Source: DASRBN01 sp035294305 (GTDB taxonomy: Bacteria; Chloroflexota; Ktedonobacteria; Ktedonobacterales; Ktedonobacteraceae). From it: a DNA stretch of 64,000 bases. Below are positions 44,331-53,027 of this stretch, one piece after another. The position numbers and the translations under genes were made by a program. The stretch covers positions 124,001 to 188,000 of the forward strand of contig DATGLD010000025.1 in NCBI GenBank assembly GCA_035294305.1, given 5' to 3'. Numbering within the stretch: the stretch's first letter is position 1; every line of letters begins with the position of its first letter. The notes beneath the pieces are model-generated. The model saw only the letters and a list, made by a program, of their open reading frames with translations, ran no database searches and was not told the origin of the DNA.

Positions 44331-45509
44331 ATGGACTTACAATCTCTCATATTGAAAGTACGCGATTACACACAGCAACACCTGCCGCAATATATTGAAG
44401 AACTCCGCGAACTTTGCGCCATCGACTCGGATAGTCATTACAAACCCGGCCTCGATCTTATGGCTGTCAAGTTGGGGGAACGCATGCGGAAACTCGGCAT
44501 GCAGGTCAACATTGTTCAGCATGAGACATGGGGCAACGATTTGACCGGCATTATGCGCGGGGAGGGCAGTGGCAATGTACTGTTGCTCGGCCACATCGAT
44601 ACGGTCTACCCCGTTGGGACAGCTAGCGAACGCCCGCTGCGCATCGAGGGCGATACCGCATTTGGTCCCGGCGTCTGCGATATGAAAGGCTGCATCCTGT
44701 CAGCCATCTACGCTGTCGAGGCGCTGCTGGCGATGGGTACACGTCCTTTCGCCGAATTGCGGTTCCTCTGCGTCTCGGATGAAGAAATCCTTTACCGGCA
44801 CAGCATCGATTTGATTGAGGCAATGTGCCGCGACTGCCAGGGGGCGCTGGTATTGGAGGCGGCGCGCGCGAATGGCGATATCGTCAGTTCCCGCAAGGGC
44901 AACTCCGGCTATACGCTGGTCGCGCGCGGTCGATCCGCGCACGCAGGAGTCGAGCCGGAGAAGGGATTGAACGCGATCACCGAAATCGCGCACCAGGTGC
45001 TTCAATTTCAAAGTCTGAATGGTTGGCGCGAGGGCATCACTATTAACCCGGGTCTGATTTCGGGAGGAACAGCGCTCAATGTCGTCCCGGATCACGCACA
45101 GGCGCGCTTCGATTTGCGCTATTTACACCGCAATGATAGAAGCGAAACCGAGCAGCGATGGCAAGAGATGATGAAACAGAAACTCGTACCCGGCGTAGAT
45201 TTGACATTGGAGGTTTCACCGGATGCTAAAGAACCCATGGTATCCACGCCTGAAAGCCTGAAACTGGTGGATGCAGCGCAAGAGATGGCCCACCTGCTTG
45301 GATTTTCCTTGAATCATGTCAGTACAGGCGGTTCCTCAGATGGCAGCTACGTCTCACATTTCGGCGTACCCGTTCTCGATGGCCTGGGACCAATAGGTGG
45401 GCTTGACCATAGCCCCGGCGAATACCTTCTTTTAAGCAGCGTTGCGCCCCGTTCGGCCTTGTTAGCCGGCTTGCTTGCGATTATTGGTTCTCAGAATATG
45501 CATGAATAA
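44331..45509 (+). CDS. M20-family metallopeptidase (CPG2/ArgE-like)
   Basis: A 392-aa di-zinc aminoacylase or carboxypeptidase. Metal-site motifs are LLLGHIDTVYP (His), GPGVCDMKGC (bridging Asp), and VSDEEI (the catalytic Glu and ligand). A glycine-rich loop VSTGGSSDGSYVSHFG and a C-terminal GGLDHSPGEY complete the family pattern. The resemblance to glutamate carboxypeptidase (CPG2) suggests release of a C-terminal Glu or N-acyl group. It is divergent from hutU with a shared 212-bp upstream region, so a role in glutamate or histidine metabolism is possible. The ribosome site is weak. Confidence 0.85.
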   Translation: MDLQSLILKVRDYTQQHLPQYIEELRELCAIDSDSHYKPGLDLMAVKLGERMRKLGMQVNIVQHETWGNDLTGIMRGEGSGNVLLLGHIDTVYPVGTASERPLRIEGDTAFGPGVCDMKGCILSAIYAVEALLAMGTRPFAELRFLCVSDEEILYRHSIDLIEAMCRDCQGALVLEAARANGDIVSSRKGNSGYTLVARGRSAHAGVEPEKGLNAITEIAHQVLQFQSLNGWREGITINPGLISGGTALNVVPDHAQARFDLRYLHRNDRSETEQRWQEMMKQKLVPGVDLTLEVSPDAKEPMVSTPESLKLVDAAQEMAHLLGFSLNHVSTGGSSDGSYVSHFGVPVLDGLGPIGGLDHSPGEYLLLSSVAPRSALLAGLLAIIGSQNMHE

Positions 45510-45568
45510 GTTCTAGTGTAGCATCAAGCGAGTCATAGCGATATCAAACATGGCTTCACTACCGACTT

Positions 45569-46897
45569 CTATGCTATCGGGTCAAGACTATCCGTGAGGA
45601 AAGAGCTAATAGTCGAATGCCTGGCCGCTTCCTTAAGCCAGACATCCGGCTCCAGGGGGGTTATCGCGGTAATTGTCAGAGGATTGACAGGAGAGAATCG
45701 CTGCAAAACTCGCAAGATTTGCTCCTCGGTTACCGCATCAATAGCAGCTTTCATTGCTTGCCAGCCAGGAAGCGTGCGATTAAACCACCAGGCATATGCC
45801 ATTGTGCTCATACATACCCTGGAACTTTCACCTCTCAGGATATGCTGACTTTTCAAATGGATTTTTGCCTGGTTAAGCTCGTAGTGGGTAATGCCGTTTT
45901 GCCGCAACCTGTACAATTCATCGAGAATAACTGCCAGGCACTTTCGCCCCTGTTCAGGCGTTGTGGCAGCATAGATACGTACCGCTCCTGTGCTTCTATT
46001 ACTTACCATGGTCGAAGAAATGCTATAAACCAGGCTGCGTTTCTCACGCACTTCGACAAAAAGACGGGAGTGCATACTTCCACCCAGTATGTCATTTATG
46101 AGCAAAGCCGCATAGTAATCAGGGTCAGCATAGTTGGGAAAAGGAAACATCAGGCAAAAATGTTCCTGCTGACCCTCCCGGTGTTCTATTGAGAGTGTGG
46201 ACGCAAACTTTAGTTGCTGCATAGGCAAAGACATTGCTTCTCCTTGCCATCCTCCGAAAAGCGCCTCCATCTGCTCCAGGACCTTTTCCCATTGAAACTT
46301 TCCCGCTATAGCAAACAGCATGTTATTCGGTTGATAACGGCTCTGCCAGAAATCGAGAAAATCCTCCTGTTTCAACGAAGCAATGCTCTCCGCTGTGCCG
46401 AGGAGCGAACGCGAGAGAGATGTGCCTCGATAAAATTTTGCGCAAGTCAGGTCGATGACACGACGCCTAGCCTCATCATTGCAACGATGTATTTCCTGCA
46501 ATACGATTTTTTGTATGTGCGCCAATTTGTCGACAGGAAATGCTGGTTCAAGGAGCAGTTCGCTGACAAGTCGAAGTGCTGTTTCGAGTTCGGTATGGAC
46601 AACTTGCGTCCACACGCACGCCGTTTCAAAACCGGTATCTATCCCCCTACGCGCTCCCAACGTTTCAAAGGCGCTGCTCAACATACGCGCATCGCGCTTT
46701 TTTGTACCCTGAAACAACAGATATTCAAACAAATGCGCGAGACCTTGTTTTCCCTCTGGTTCGTGGATGACAGCGGCATCGAATTGACATCCAAAGGTCA
46801 CCGAGCGCAGGCTCGGCATAGCATAACCGAGAAGTTGTACGCCATTGGCCAGACGATGATAGTGGTAAAAAGGGGCGAGGTTCAGATCATCCCTCAT
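45569..46897 (-). CDS. M16 peptidase-like protein, non-catalytic subunit
   Basis: About 442 aa from the ATG at 46897, with AAAGGA 9 nt upstream. It has the M16B two-lobe layout, but the zinc motif is HLFEY (residues 55-59) instead of HxxEH: the second His is Tyr, so it should not bind catalytic zinc. The downstream Glu region (KIVLQEIHR) is retained. In M16B pairs such as the mitochondrial processing peptidase and several bacterial maturation complexes, an inactive chain pairs with an active one and binds substrate. The active partner is at 49148-50476. It follows the radical SAM gene by 23 nt. Confidence 0.85.
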   Translation of the reverse strand: MRDDLNLAPFYHYHRLANGVQLLGYAMPSLRSVTFGCQFDAAVIHEPEGKQGLAHLFEYLLFQGTKKRDARMLSSAFETLGARRGIDTGFETACVWTQVVHTELETALRLVSELLLEPAFPVDKLAHIQKIVLQEIHRCNDEARRRVIDLTCAKFYRGTSLSRSLLGTAESIASLKQEDFLDFWQSRYQPNNMLFAIAGKFQWEKVLEQMEALFGGWQGEAMSLPMQQLKFASTLSIEHREGQQEHFCLMFPFPNYADPDYYAALLINDILGGSMHSRLFVEVREKRSLVYSISSTMVSNRSTGAVRIYAATTPEQGRKCLAVILDELYRLRQNGITHYELNQAKIHLKSQHILRGESSRVCMSTMAYAWWFNRTLPGWQAMKAAIDAVTEEQILRVLQRFSPVNPLTITAITPLEPDVWLKEAARHSTISSFLTDSLDPIA

Positions 46898-46920
46898 AGC
46901 CCTCATTCCTTTCAACTTAT

Positions 46921-48357
46921 CTATCTACGGGCGGCTAATGCAGGATTCAATGTGATCTGGCTAACCTCGACCTTTCTGCCTGGTTCTTTGAGCCGCGCTG
47001 CAATGAACTTATTCAGCAGGCGTTGCTCATGTTTGGGAGTCAGGTAGTACATCAAGTTGACATACCAGTACCAACCCGTCTGGGTTATCTCATAACGATC
47101 TGCTTTCTCGACAATCAACTTTGCATCGATCAATTCACCTAAAGCTTCTAACGTGTCCGGGTGGACATGCTGCCAATCAATGCGGGATTTTTCCACGAAA
47201 CCATGATAGGGAAGGTGCAGGATAACTCCTCGACTGGCATCCGCGCTGCGGCTATGCTGGCTTAAGGTAAAATCCCAGAGTTCGTTCTTGAGCAATGCCC
47301 GCATATACTTATCGCGGCTGGGAGTGTTCGTAATCGTGAACCCATTCAAAGAGGAGATGGCGCTCACACCGAATCCTATCAACTCGCCGTCGTCATGCCC
47401 ATACACATACTCGTGATAGCGGAACGAGTATGCATCTGTTACGATCGGCTGTTTTTGTAACTCCTCAGCAGAAACTTTGACATAGCCATGTCCGTTGTGC
47501 GGGAGATATCCCGCTGACCTCATATAGGCGTTCAAAAGGATGTTCTGAGTAAATCTTTGCAGCGCTGAGACTGGTTGCAGGCCAGCCTCTTCACAGGCGC
47601 GATGTAAGCGAATTTGCGTAGCTAAATGGTCAATCGGATACACGTCGATCGTGGGAGTTCCCAATGCGACCGCCTGCTGGAGATCCATGAGAAAATCTTC
47701 TTGGGTCTGACCATTCATCGCATAGAGGATATCGAAGGAGGTGTATGGAAGGTAATCGCGAATCATCACCACCGCTTCTCGACATTGATCCACAGTCGCC
47801 GTCAAGTTGAAGAGGTCGCGAAATTTCTGGTTGAAGGTCTGCAAGCCAAATCTGGCGTGGGTTACGCCAATTTCTTTCATGGCCGCCAGCTTTTCGCGCG
47901 TAATACTCTTAACCTCCATTTCAAATGAGAATTCCTCAAGCTGGCTGAGATCGTAATATTTGTGAATGGCGCGGCCTATTCTTAGCAGTTGTTCTGGGCT
48001 TAGAAGAGAGGGGGTGCCGCCGCCAAAGAAAATGCTCCTCACAGGTATTTCAGTGAGAGATTTAAACCGCGCTTTCCATTCGATTTCGCGCAGAAGCGCC
48101 TGTGTATACTGTTCAATAATCTCGATATCTTTAAACTCGCCCCGAATGAATGGGCAAAATGAGCAGATTGTTTCACAGAATGGAATATGGAAGTAGAATG
48201 CCCGGCTACGCACTTTGGAGCTATCATGCGTATCATAGGTAGCAAGTTTTTGCTCCAATGGCTGATCTATGATATCTTCATACTGCAAGGGGTAAAACCA
48301 GTTGAAGATCGGAAGCTGCATATCGAACTTAATGAGGTTATCGTTTTTGAGTTTCAT
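46921..48357 (-). CDS. HemN-like radical SAM enzyme
   Basis: About 478 aa from the ATG at 48357 (GAGGGGAG upstream); longer starts lack a ribosome site. Residues 53-250 are a radical SAM barrel: CETICSFC at 61-68 (CxxxCxxC binding the [4Fe-4S] cluster) and FGGGTPSLLS at 111-120 for SAM. The C-terminal third (about 330-478) matches the HemN/HemW shape with a winged-helix-like region. HemN-type enzymes decarboxylate coproporphyrinogen, and relatives act as class C methylases or other radical tailoring enzymes in RiPP pathways. Here, among a peptide, SpeD and peptidase genes, a peptide-modifying role is inferred. Haem synthesis is the alternative. Confidence 0.85.
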   Translation of the reverse strand: MKLKNDNLIKFDMQLPIFNWFYPLQYEDIIDQPLEQKLATYDTHDSSKVRSRAFYFHIPFCETICSFCPFIRGEFKDIEIIEQYTQALLREIEWKARFKSLTEIPVRSIFFGGGTPSLLSPEQLLRIGRAIHKYYDLSQLEEFSFEMEVKSITREKLAAMKEIGVTHARFGLQTFNQKFRDLFNLTATVDQCREAVVMIRDYLPYTSFDILYAMNGQTQEDFLMDLQQAVALGTPTIDVYPIDHLATQIRLHRACEEAGLQPVSALQRFTQNILLNAYMRSAGYLPHNGHGYVKVSAEELQKQPIVTDAYSFRYHEYVYGHDDGELIGFGVSAISSLNGFTITNTPSRDKYMRALLKNELWDFTLSQHSRSADASRGVILHLPYHGFVEKSRIDWQHVHPDTLEALGELIDAKLIVEKADRYEITQTGWYWYVNLMYYLTPKHEQRLLNKFIAARLKEPGRKVEVSQITLNPALAARR

Positions 48358-48426
48358 CTTTCTCCCCTCTTTCTGTGTTTTGTATGAAGCTTTTTCTCTC
48401 TTTGCTCCATGAACAGCAGGAATCAC

Positions 48427-48475
48427 GCTTGTCGATCAGCCATTACCTACATCTCTCCCTTAAACTATCTACATC
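48427..48475 (-). promoter_or_regulatory. Possible SARP site and repeated motif upstream of the radical SAM gene
   Basis: Direct repeat CTACATC at 48447-48453 and 48469-48475 (22 bp apart, two helical turns, as read on the plus strand; GATGTAG on the coding strand). Next to it, GCTTGTCGATCAG at 48427-48439 is identical to a 13-mer at 51487-51499 before the SARP gene. SARP regulators typically bind spaced direct heptamers. Confidence 0.4.
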
Positions 48476-48499
48476 CACGGTTGCGCACGCGCGCAATTA

Positions 48500-48877
48500 T
48501 CAATAATGCAGGAGAACTGCATCCCGGCAGTTCTCTCCACGCCTTGCAACTTTTTTCGTAAAGCGTTCCGGGAGGAGGGCCTCAACGAGAAGGGCCAGGA
48601 CCTCTTCTGGATCAGCTGTGCCGCATGAGAAAATATCCAGCGCTATATACGGTATCTCAGGGTAGGTATGAAAAGCCGCGTGCGACTCAGAGAGTAAGAA
48701 GATCCCAGTTACACCGCACCCGCCTCCTGGAAACGTAAAGCTCAGGTGATTAATGACTGTGAAATGACATTGATGAAGTGCTTGAAACATGATTGCCATG
48801 AGTTTCTGCTCATCCTTAAGGAGGGCAGGAGCAACTCCGTATATATCGGCAAAAACGTGTTTTCCAATGTCTCTCAT
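48500..48877 (-). CDS. speD: S-adenosylmethionine decarboxylase (SpeD type)
   Basis: A 125-aa proenzyme. It has the self-cleavage and active-site block LLSESHAAFHTYPEIPYIAL, shown in part, with Ser65 expected to become the pyruvoyl group, His70 and Cys85. Their spacing matches the Thermotoga-type enzyme (Ser63, His68, Cys83). The product is decarboxylated SAM, the aminopropyl donor in polyamine synthesis. Here no spermidine synthase is adjacent; instead the gene sits between a 35-aa peptide and a radical SAM gene. A role supplying or handling SAM for peptide modification is inferred. The terminal region is shorter than some polyamine SpeDs. Confidence 0.85.
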   Translation of the reverse strand: MRDIGKHVFADIYGVAPALLKDEQKLMAIMFQALHQCHFTVINHLSFTFPGGGCGVTGIFLLSESHAAFHTYPEIPYIALDIFSCGTADPEEVLALLVEALLPERFTKKVARRGENCRDAVLLHY

Positions 48878-48933
48878 ATTTCAGCCATCCCTTGTGTGGT
48901 AATGAGTAAAACGCGCTACGGGTATCACCGGGG

Positions 48934-48965
48934 GGGATGCCAATGAACTGGCTCATTGGCATCCC
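48934..48965 (-). terminator. Intergenic hairpin between precursor and speD
   Basis: Perfect 13-bp arms GGGATGCCAATGA (48934-48946) and TCATTGGCATCCC (48953-48965) with a 6-nt loop, 12 nt after the precursor stop codon. No T run follows, so an attenuator or RNA-stabilising hairpin that keeps precursor levels high is more likely than a full terminator. Confidence 0.7.
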
Positions 48966-48976
48966 GGTCGGCATGA

Positions 48977-49084
48977 CTACCAGGCAAGCGTGAAAAGCGG
49001 AAGCTTGCGGTCCTGCTCCATCTCGCCTACCTCTTCGCTGCACTCGAACAATTCTACAGCAGTAGACTCATAAACAGTGTTCAC
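48977..49084 (-). CDS. Candidate RiPP precursor peptide, 35 aa, GTG start
   Basis: Too short for ordinary gene finding. A GTG at 49084 has a good GGAAAGGAG site 8-9 nt upstream. The peptide runs MNTVYESTAVELF (leader-like, acidic) through ECSEEVGEMEQDR to KLPLFTLAW at the C-terminus, 35 residues in total. The first 25 or so are acidic and helical, as RiPP leaders often are; the last nine are hydrophobic and end in Trp. One Cys (15) lies in the middle. The gene sits between the catalytic M16 peptidase and SpeD with a downstream hairpin, the usual layout of a precursor gene. The PqqA-like size is notable, but PqqA's Glu/Tyr core spacing is absent. Confidence 0.72.
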   Translation of the reverse strand: MNTVYESTAVELFECSEEVGEMEQDRKLPLFTLAW

Positions 49085-49147
49085 AGTACTTCTCCTTTCC
49101 TATACTGAAGTAGTTTCCGCGACGAGCACTTCTTCTCGTCACCAGTA

Positions 49148-50476
49148 CTATACCAGTCTGGTGTCTCTGAAACGCCTCTCTAGCGTCTCTTTTTCTTTGT
49201 CACCCCAGGCAGACAGCAAATCGTTTTTCGCTAAAGGTCCCAGAGATACCAGCAACCTCTTCGCATGCATTGGAAATCGCCCTAATGCCCGATGAATGTC
49301 TTGTATTGTAACTGTTTCAATGCGCTCAATTTCTTCATCCAGGCTCAGAAGACGACTTTCTATAACCCAATCATTTGCCAGGGAACGCATACGGAAAAAA
49401 GGCGATTCGTTATCGAGAACAAGGCTACTGATCCACTTGTTTTTGGAACGGCGAAGTTCGCCTTCCTCTATTCCATTCTCCAACCAGTTATCCAGCTCAT
49501 CATAAAGAAGTTTGAGTACCTGCGGAGCATCCTGCGGACTGGAGTTTGCCTCAACAAACAATATCCCGCTATCCTCAAAGGCCCAGATATTCGCGCTTAT
49601 GGACTCTACCAGGCCTTTTTGATGAATATTCCAGTACAGCCGGGAGTCCTTCTTTCCCAGGGCATTGCAGGCCAATTGAACTGCGTAGTAATCGTGGTCA
49701 TAGATATTTACCGATGGCATGGCAATGAGCACAATTTGCTGGTTTAACTTTGGATTAACAGTGATATGGGTACCGCTCTGAGGCAACTCGTAAGGTTCTC
49801 TGGCATGGCCAACCTCGCCGGCGCGCCAGTGTGCGCAATGCTCTTCAGCCAGTTCTACGATCTGCTTCCAATCAAATTTTCCGGCTATAGTGAGAATAAG
49901 ATTGTTGGCCACGTAACGACGTTGCCAGTAATCGCGCATTTGTTCCAGGCGCATCTCGCGAATGCTTTCGCGAGTACCAAGCACATCATGACCCAGGGGA
50001 TGTTCGCCGAAATAGGCCTGCATCATATGCCGGTGGACGAGTTTGTAAGGCTGTTCCTCCGCTCTGGCAATCTCATTCACAATAACCTCTTTCTCACTCT
50101 CAAAATCGTGTTCGTCCAGCCTCGGATGCATCAATGAGCTTAAAAGAATCATGGCCTGATCCAGGTATTCGCTGATTACCCGCGCATGGTACATGGTGGA
50201 TTCGTAGGAGGTGAAGGCATTGACCACGGCTCCAATGTTCTGAAATTCCTGGGAAAGCTGTTCCCAATTCATTGTCTGAGAGCCTTTCAGGGTCATATGC
50301 TCTAGAAAATGTGAAATGCCAAACAGACCTGGTTCATGTTCATTGCGGGAGCCGGTGTGAACGTAATACGCGAGCGCGACTGACTCATAGTCAGGCATTG
50401 GTTGACCTACGATCTGCAAACCATTTTTGAGTGTATGAGCGTGCAGCATCATATCGGCGCTTAGGATAGAAGTCAT
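49148..50476 (-). CDS. M16B zinc peptidase, catalytic subunit
   Basis: A 442-aa peptidase with an intact inverted zinc motif HFLEH (His56, Glu59, His60) and the third ligand Glu near residue 135 in EKEVIVNEI. The rest follows the M16 two-lobe pattern. Members include PqqF/PqqG-type processing enzymes, which trim modified precursor peptides. It is directly upstream of the 35-aa peptide and its non-catalytic partner lies at 45569-46897, so a heterodimer that releases the mature core is likely. GGAGGGAC precedes the ATG, 20 nt after the SARP gene. Confidence 0.88.
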   Translation of the reverse strand: MTSILSADMMLHAHTLKNGLQIVGQPMPDYESVALAYYVHTGSRNEHEPGLFGISHFLEHMTLKGSQTMNWEQLSQEFQNIGAVVNAFTSYESTMYHARVISEYLDQAMILLSSLMHPRLDEHDFESEKEVIVNEIARAEEQPYKLVHRHMMQAYFGEHPLGHDVLGTRESIREMRLEQMRDYWQRRYVANNLILTIAGKFDWKQIVELAEEHCAHWRAGEVGHAREPYELPQSGTHITVNPKLNQQIVLIAMPSVNIYDHDYYAVQLACNALGKKDSRLYWNIHQKGLVESISANIWAFEDSGILFVEANSSPQDAPQVLKLLYDELDNWLENGIEEGELRRSKNKWISSLVLDNESPFFRMRSLANDWVIESRLLSLDEEIERIETVTIQDIHRALGRFPMHAKRLLVSLGPLAKNDLLSAWGDKEKETLERRFRDTRLV

Positions 50477-50496
50477 GAGGAGTCCCTCCAGCGGTG

Positions 50497-51459
50497 TCAG
50501 GGGTGATCGACGCTAGAATGCTGAGCATTTTGGTGAGGATGTAAAGCCTGTTCTAGCGCAGAAAGTTTTTGTTCTATGCGATACTGCAAGATCTGCTGCG
50601 ATTCCTGGATTTGTTTCAAGCAGCTTAGCGCGTCGAACAAGAGTAACCTGGTTGGCCTTTGGCTGAGATCGGGCGAAACTGCTGGCGGCGGCTTCTGCTG
50701 GCTATTACAATCGTTGAGGATATACCGGTAGAGCATCTGAGTAGACTCATCAGGGGTAGCGCAATATTCTTCCTGCAGGGCTTCCGCGCACTCTCTGTAT
50801 AGTCTTAATGCATCAGATCTATTCTCACGCTTATAATGCAAACGCATTAACTGCCTATATGTGGCTTCGTGAGTCCTGTCTTCATGAAGAATACGGGTGC
50901 CATATGCCAGACCCTCCTCGTATTCGTCACGCGCCACACAATAATCGAGCAGTTTACTCAGCATCGCCAGGTACAAAGATCGGAGCCGTTCTCGTTCGCG
51001 CTGGCACCAGTCTTCATAGTTTCCTTCCAGCAGATCTCCTAGATAGAGAGCTATGGCTTCCTTCAGCTTTTGAACCTGGCAGTCATCGAGCTTTCTTCCT
51101 GGGATACTTCTGGTTGTTGCCCAGGCACGCTCAAATATCTCTACATCAAGCCATAGGTCGACTTGTGGATTGATCTGAAGCCAGTTGGGTTCAATGAGAA
51201 GTATGCTAGCAGAGTCGGATGTTTCGCACGTACTCAGTGCGGTTTGTAATTGCCAGAGGACGTGCCGCAAACATTTCTTTGACTGAGCAGTAGAAACATC
51301 GCTCCACAGCAAACTGGCGAGTGCCTCACGAGAATGCTGCTGCCGCCTGTGAAGGAGAAGATAACAGAAGAGTTCTTGCGGCCTTCGTGTACCCAGTCCT
51401 TCTATTACTCGCTCACCATAGTGAGCAGAAAATTTTCCTAAGAGCCGTACATTGAGCAT
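50497..51459 (-). CDS. SARP-type transcriptional activator (winged helix plus BTAD)
   Basis: About 320 aa from the ATG at 51459 (GGAG upstream). The N-terminal ~95 residues form an OmpR-like winged helix (VRLLGKFSAHYGERVI ... SREALASLLWSD), and residues 100-245 are the BTAD domain (VDLWLDVEIFERAW ... RLYRECAEALQEEY). A Gln-rich coiled-coil tail follows. SARPs activate antibiotic clusters in actinobacteria. This one is 20 nt upstream of the M16 gene, so it probably activates the peptide operon and itself. Confidence 0.87.
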   Translation of the reverse strand: MLNVRLLGKFSAHYGERVIEGLGTRRPQELFCYLLLHRRQQHSREALASLLWSDVSTAQSKKCLRHVLWQLQTALSTCETSDSASILLIEPNWLQINPQVDLWLDVEIFERAWATTRSIPGRKLDDCQVQKLKEAIALYLGDLLEGNYEDWCQRERERLRSLYLAMLSKLLDYCVARDEYEEGLAYGTRILHEDRTHEATYRQLMRLHYKRENRSDALRLYRECAEALQEEYCATPDESTQMLYRYILNDCNSQQKPPPAVSPDLSQRPTRLLLFDALSCLKQIQESQQILQYRIEQKLSALEQALHPHQNAQHSSVDHP

Positions 51460-51486
51460 GGGCATATCTCCGTTCCTTTGTAGGTG

Positions 51487-51499
51487 GCTTGTCGATCAG
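51487..51499 (-). promoter_or_regulatory. 13-bp motif before the SARP gene
   Basis: GCTTGTCGATCAG, identical to the copy at 48427 and nearly identical to GTTTGTCGATTCAG at 53028-53041 before the MFS gene. All three lie 20-75 bp upstream of a start codon on the minus strand. Confidence 0.4.
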
Positions 51500-51662
51500 A
51501 GAATAGAGTTCAACCATGAATAGGCATCGAACGCGAAGTAAGTGAACCTATCACAAAGAGCTGATGCCTACTTATGGCTGGTACATCAAGGTTTTCTGGG
51601 CGTATCCTCGCGTTTCGTTGACGCTACGAGAGCAATCACGCCGGCCTTTTTCAAAGCAGGCA

Positions 51663-52967
51663 CTAAGGAAGCTTCTCGGTCAGGCATGGTTGCGATTCTT
51701 CGGAAGAAGCTATCTCTTCAAGGACTTGTGTTGTTTGCGCACGTGGTTCTACACGTCGTACTCCAAGTATGCCCAGAAGTCCGACGACCGCTGTGATAAA
51801 ACAACATCCAACAAAGATAGGAAGAAGGCTAAATAGACCAAACAGCAGGCCAATGATGGGGCTTGACGCGGATTCACCGATGTTGGCTAAAGTTGACCAG
51901 AGGCTAAAGATTCTCCCTATGGCCTCTTTAGGAGTATGGCGCTGGATCAAAATCGCCATTAACACATCGACAAAGGCTCCGACGCCGCCAGCTAGAGAGG
52001 CGAGCAGCAGCGCCAGAGGAAGCCAGCCTGTTAGTGGAAGCAACATCAGAAAGACGCCATATCCAATCCAACTGAGGAATATCAGCGAGCCAAGAGATCG
52101 AGCCTCCCCACCACGCACCAGCCCGGCTAAAAGAGCGCCAACGATGGTTCCCAAAGCCATTCCACTCACAAGTAAACCATAGACCTGCACATCCCCATGT
52201 AATATCTGTATAGTATAAGCAGGTAATCCCAGGCGAAGGATGCCAGCAATGAGTAACACTTCTATGCCAAACAGTAGAATGCTCACCAGGACCACAGGAA
52301 TTTTGTACAGTATTTGAAAAGTGCCAAGCACATCTTGCAGAATATTTGGCAGCGCTGTTTGCTGTTCACGCACTAGAGGTGATACGTGTACAAAGAGGAG
52401 CGTCCCCACCGAAACAAGGAAAGTGAGGCTGTCAAACACGAACAGATTCGTGGGTGCCATCAAAAGAAAGAGGGAGGCGGCAACGAGTGGACCTACCACC
52501 TCTGCGGTCTGGTATGAGGAATGCAGCAGCCCGTTAGCGGCGGAGAGTTGTTCTTCAGGAACGAGATCTGGAAGTGCGGCTTGCAGCGATGGCATAAAGA
52601 AAAGGCGCAAGGTTGAGAGCAGAAAGGCCGTGATAGCCAGGTGCCAAAGATTCAAATGCCCTAAGGCGCTCATGAGCGGAATAAATAAAACGACAAGGCT
52701 GGAGAGGCCATCACAGATGATCATGGTGTATTTGCGATTCCAGCGATCGCTGTAAGCGCCACCAAAAAGCCCAAAGAAGAGATATGGTAGAAAGCGGGCG
52801 AGCATCACCAGGCCAATACCAGGGTAGTTTTGATGGGTAATCTGGAGAGCCAACCAGATAAGCGCAATATCGTAGAAGGTATTGCCAAATTGCGAAGTGG
52901 TTTGTCCTACCCAGAGCAACCGAAACTGATGGTGCCGAATCAATCCCAAATATCCTTTTTTGTTCAC
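51663..52967 (-). CDS. MFS exporter (DHA3-type)
   Basis: A 434-aa polytopic protein with a GTG start at 52967 after GAGGAGGTTC; an upstream frame lacks a ribosome site. About twelve helices are seen, with the loop signature GLFGGAYSDRWNRKYTMIICDGLS, shown in part. It resembles EntS/MefA-like MFS_3 exporters. Inside a peptide cluster it is the likely exporter or self-protection pump. It follows the P450 gene on the same strand. An identical class of protein at 19916 is unrelated by context. Confidence 0.85.
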   Translation of the reverse strand: MNKKGYLGLIRHHQFRLLWVGQTTSQFGNTFYDIALIWLALQITHQNYPGIGLVMLARFLPYLFFGLFGGAYSDRWNRKYTMIICDGLSSLVVLFIPLMSALGHLNLWHLAITAFLLSTLRLFFMPSLQAALPDLVPEEQLSAANGLLHSSYQTAEVVGPLVAASLFLLMAPTNLFVFDSLTFLVSVGTLLFVHVSPLVREQQTALPNILQDVLGTFQILYKIPVVLVSILLFGIEVLLIAGILRLGLPAYTIQILHGDVQVYGLLVSGMALGTIVGALLAGLVRGGEARSLGSLIFLSWIGYGVFLMLLPLTGWLPLALLLASLAGGVGAFVDVLMAILIQRHTPKEAIGRIFSLWSTLANIGESASSPIIGLLFGLFSLLPIFVGCCFITAVVGLLGILGVRRVEPRAQTTQVLEEIASSEESQPCLTEKLP

Positions 52968-53027
52968 AGAGAACCTCCTCGGACCGAAAACCATGTGGTG
53001 TGATTCAGTGCTAAAGCTCTACAGTCT

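Noticed and set aside
46214..47047. 277-codon plus-strand frame
   Set aside because: It is antisense to the M16 and radical SAM genes, has no ribosome site, and its composition (Arg, Cys, Ser, Phe runs) is that of a shadow frame.
46921..48357. Plain haem enzyme (coproporphyrinogen dehydrogenase)
   Set aside because: Not fully excluded, but no haem genes are adjacent and the operon position after a short peptide and SpeD favours a tailoring role.
45569..50476. PQQ biosynthesis cluster
   Set aside because: The M16 pair and short peptide suggest PQQ, but PqqB, C, D and E are missing and the radical SAM enzyme is HemN-like without a SPASM domain. The peptide lacks the Glu-x-x-x-Tyr core.
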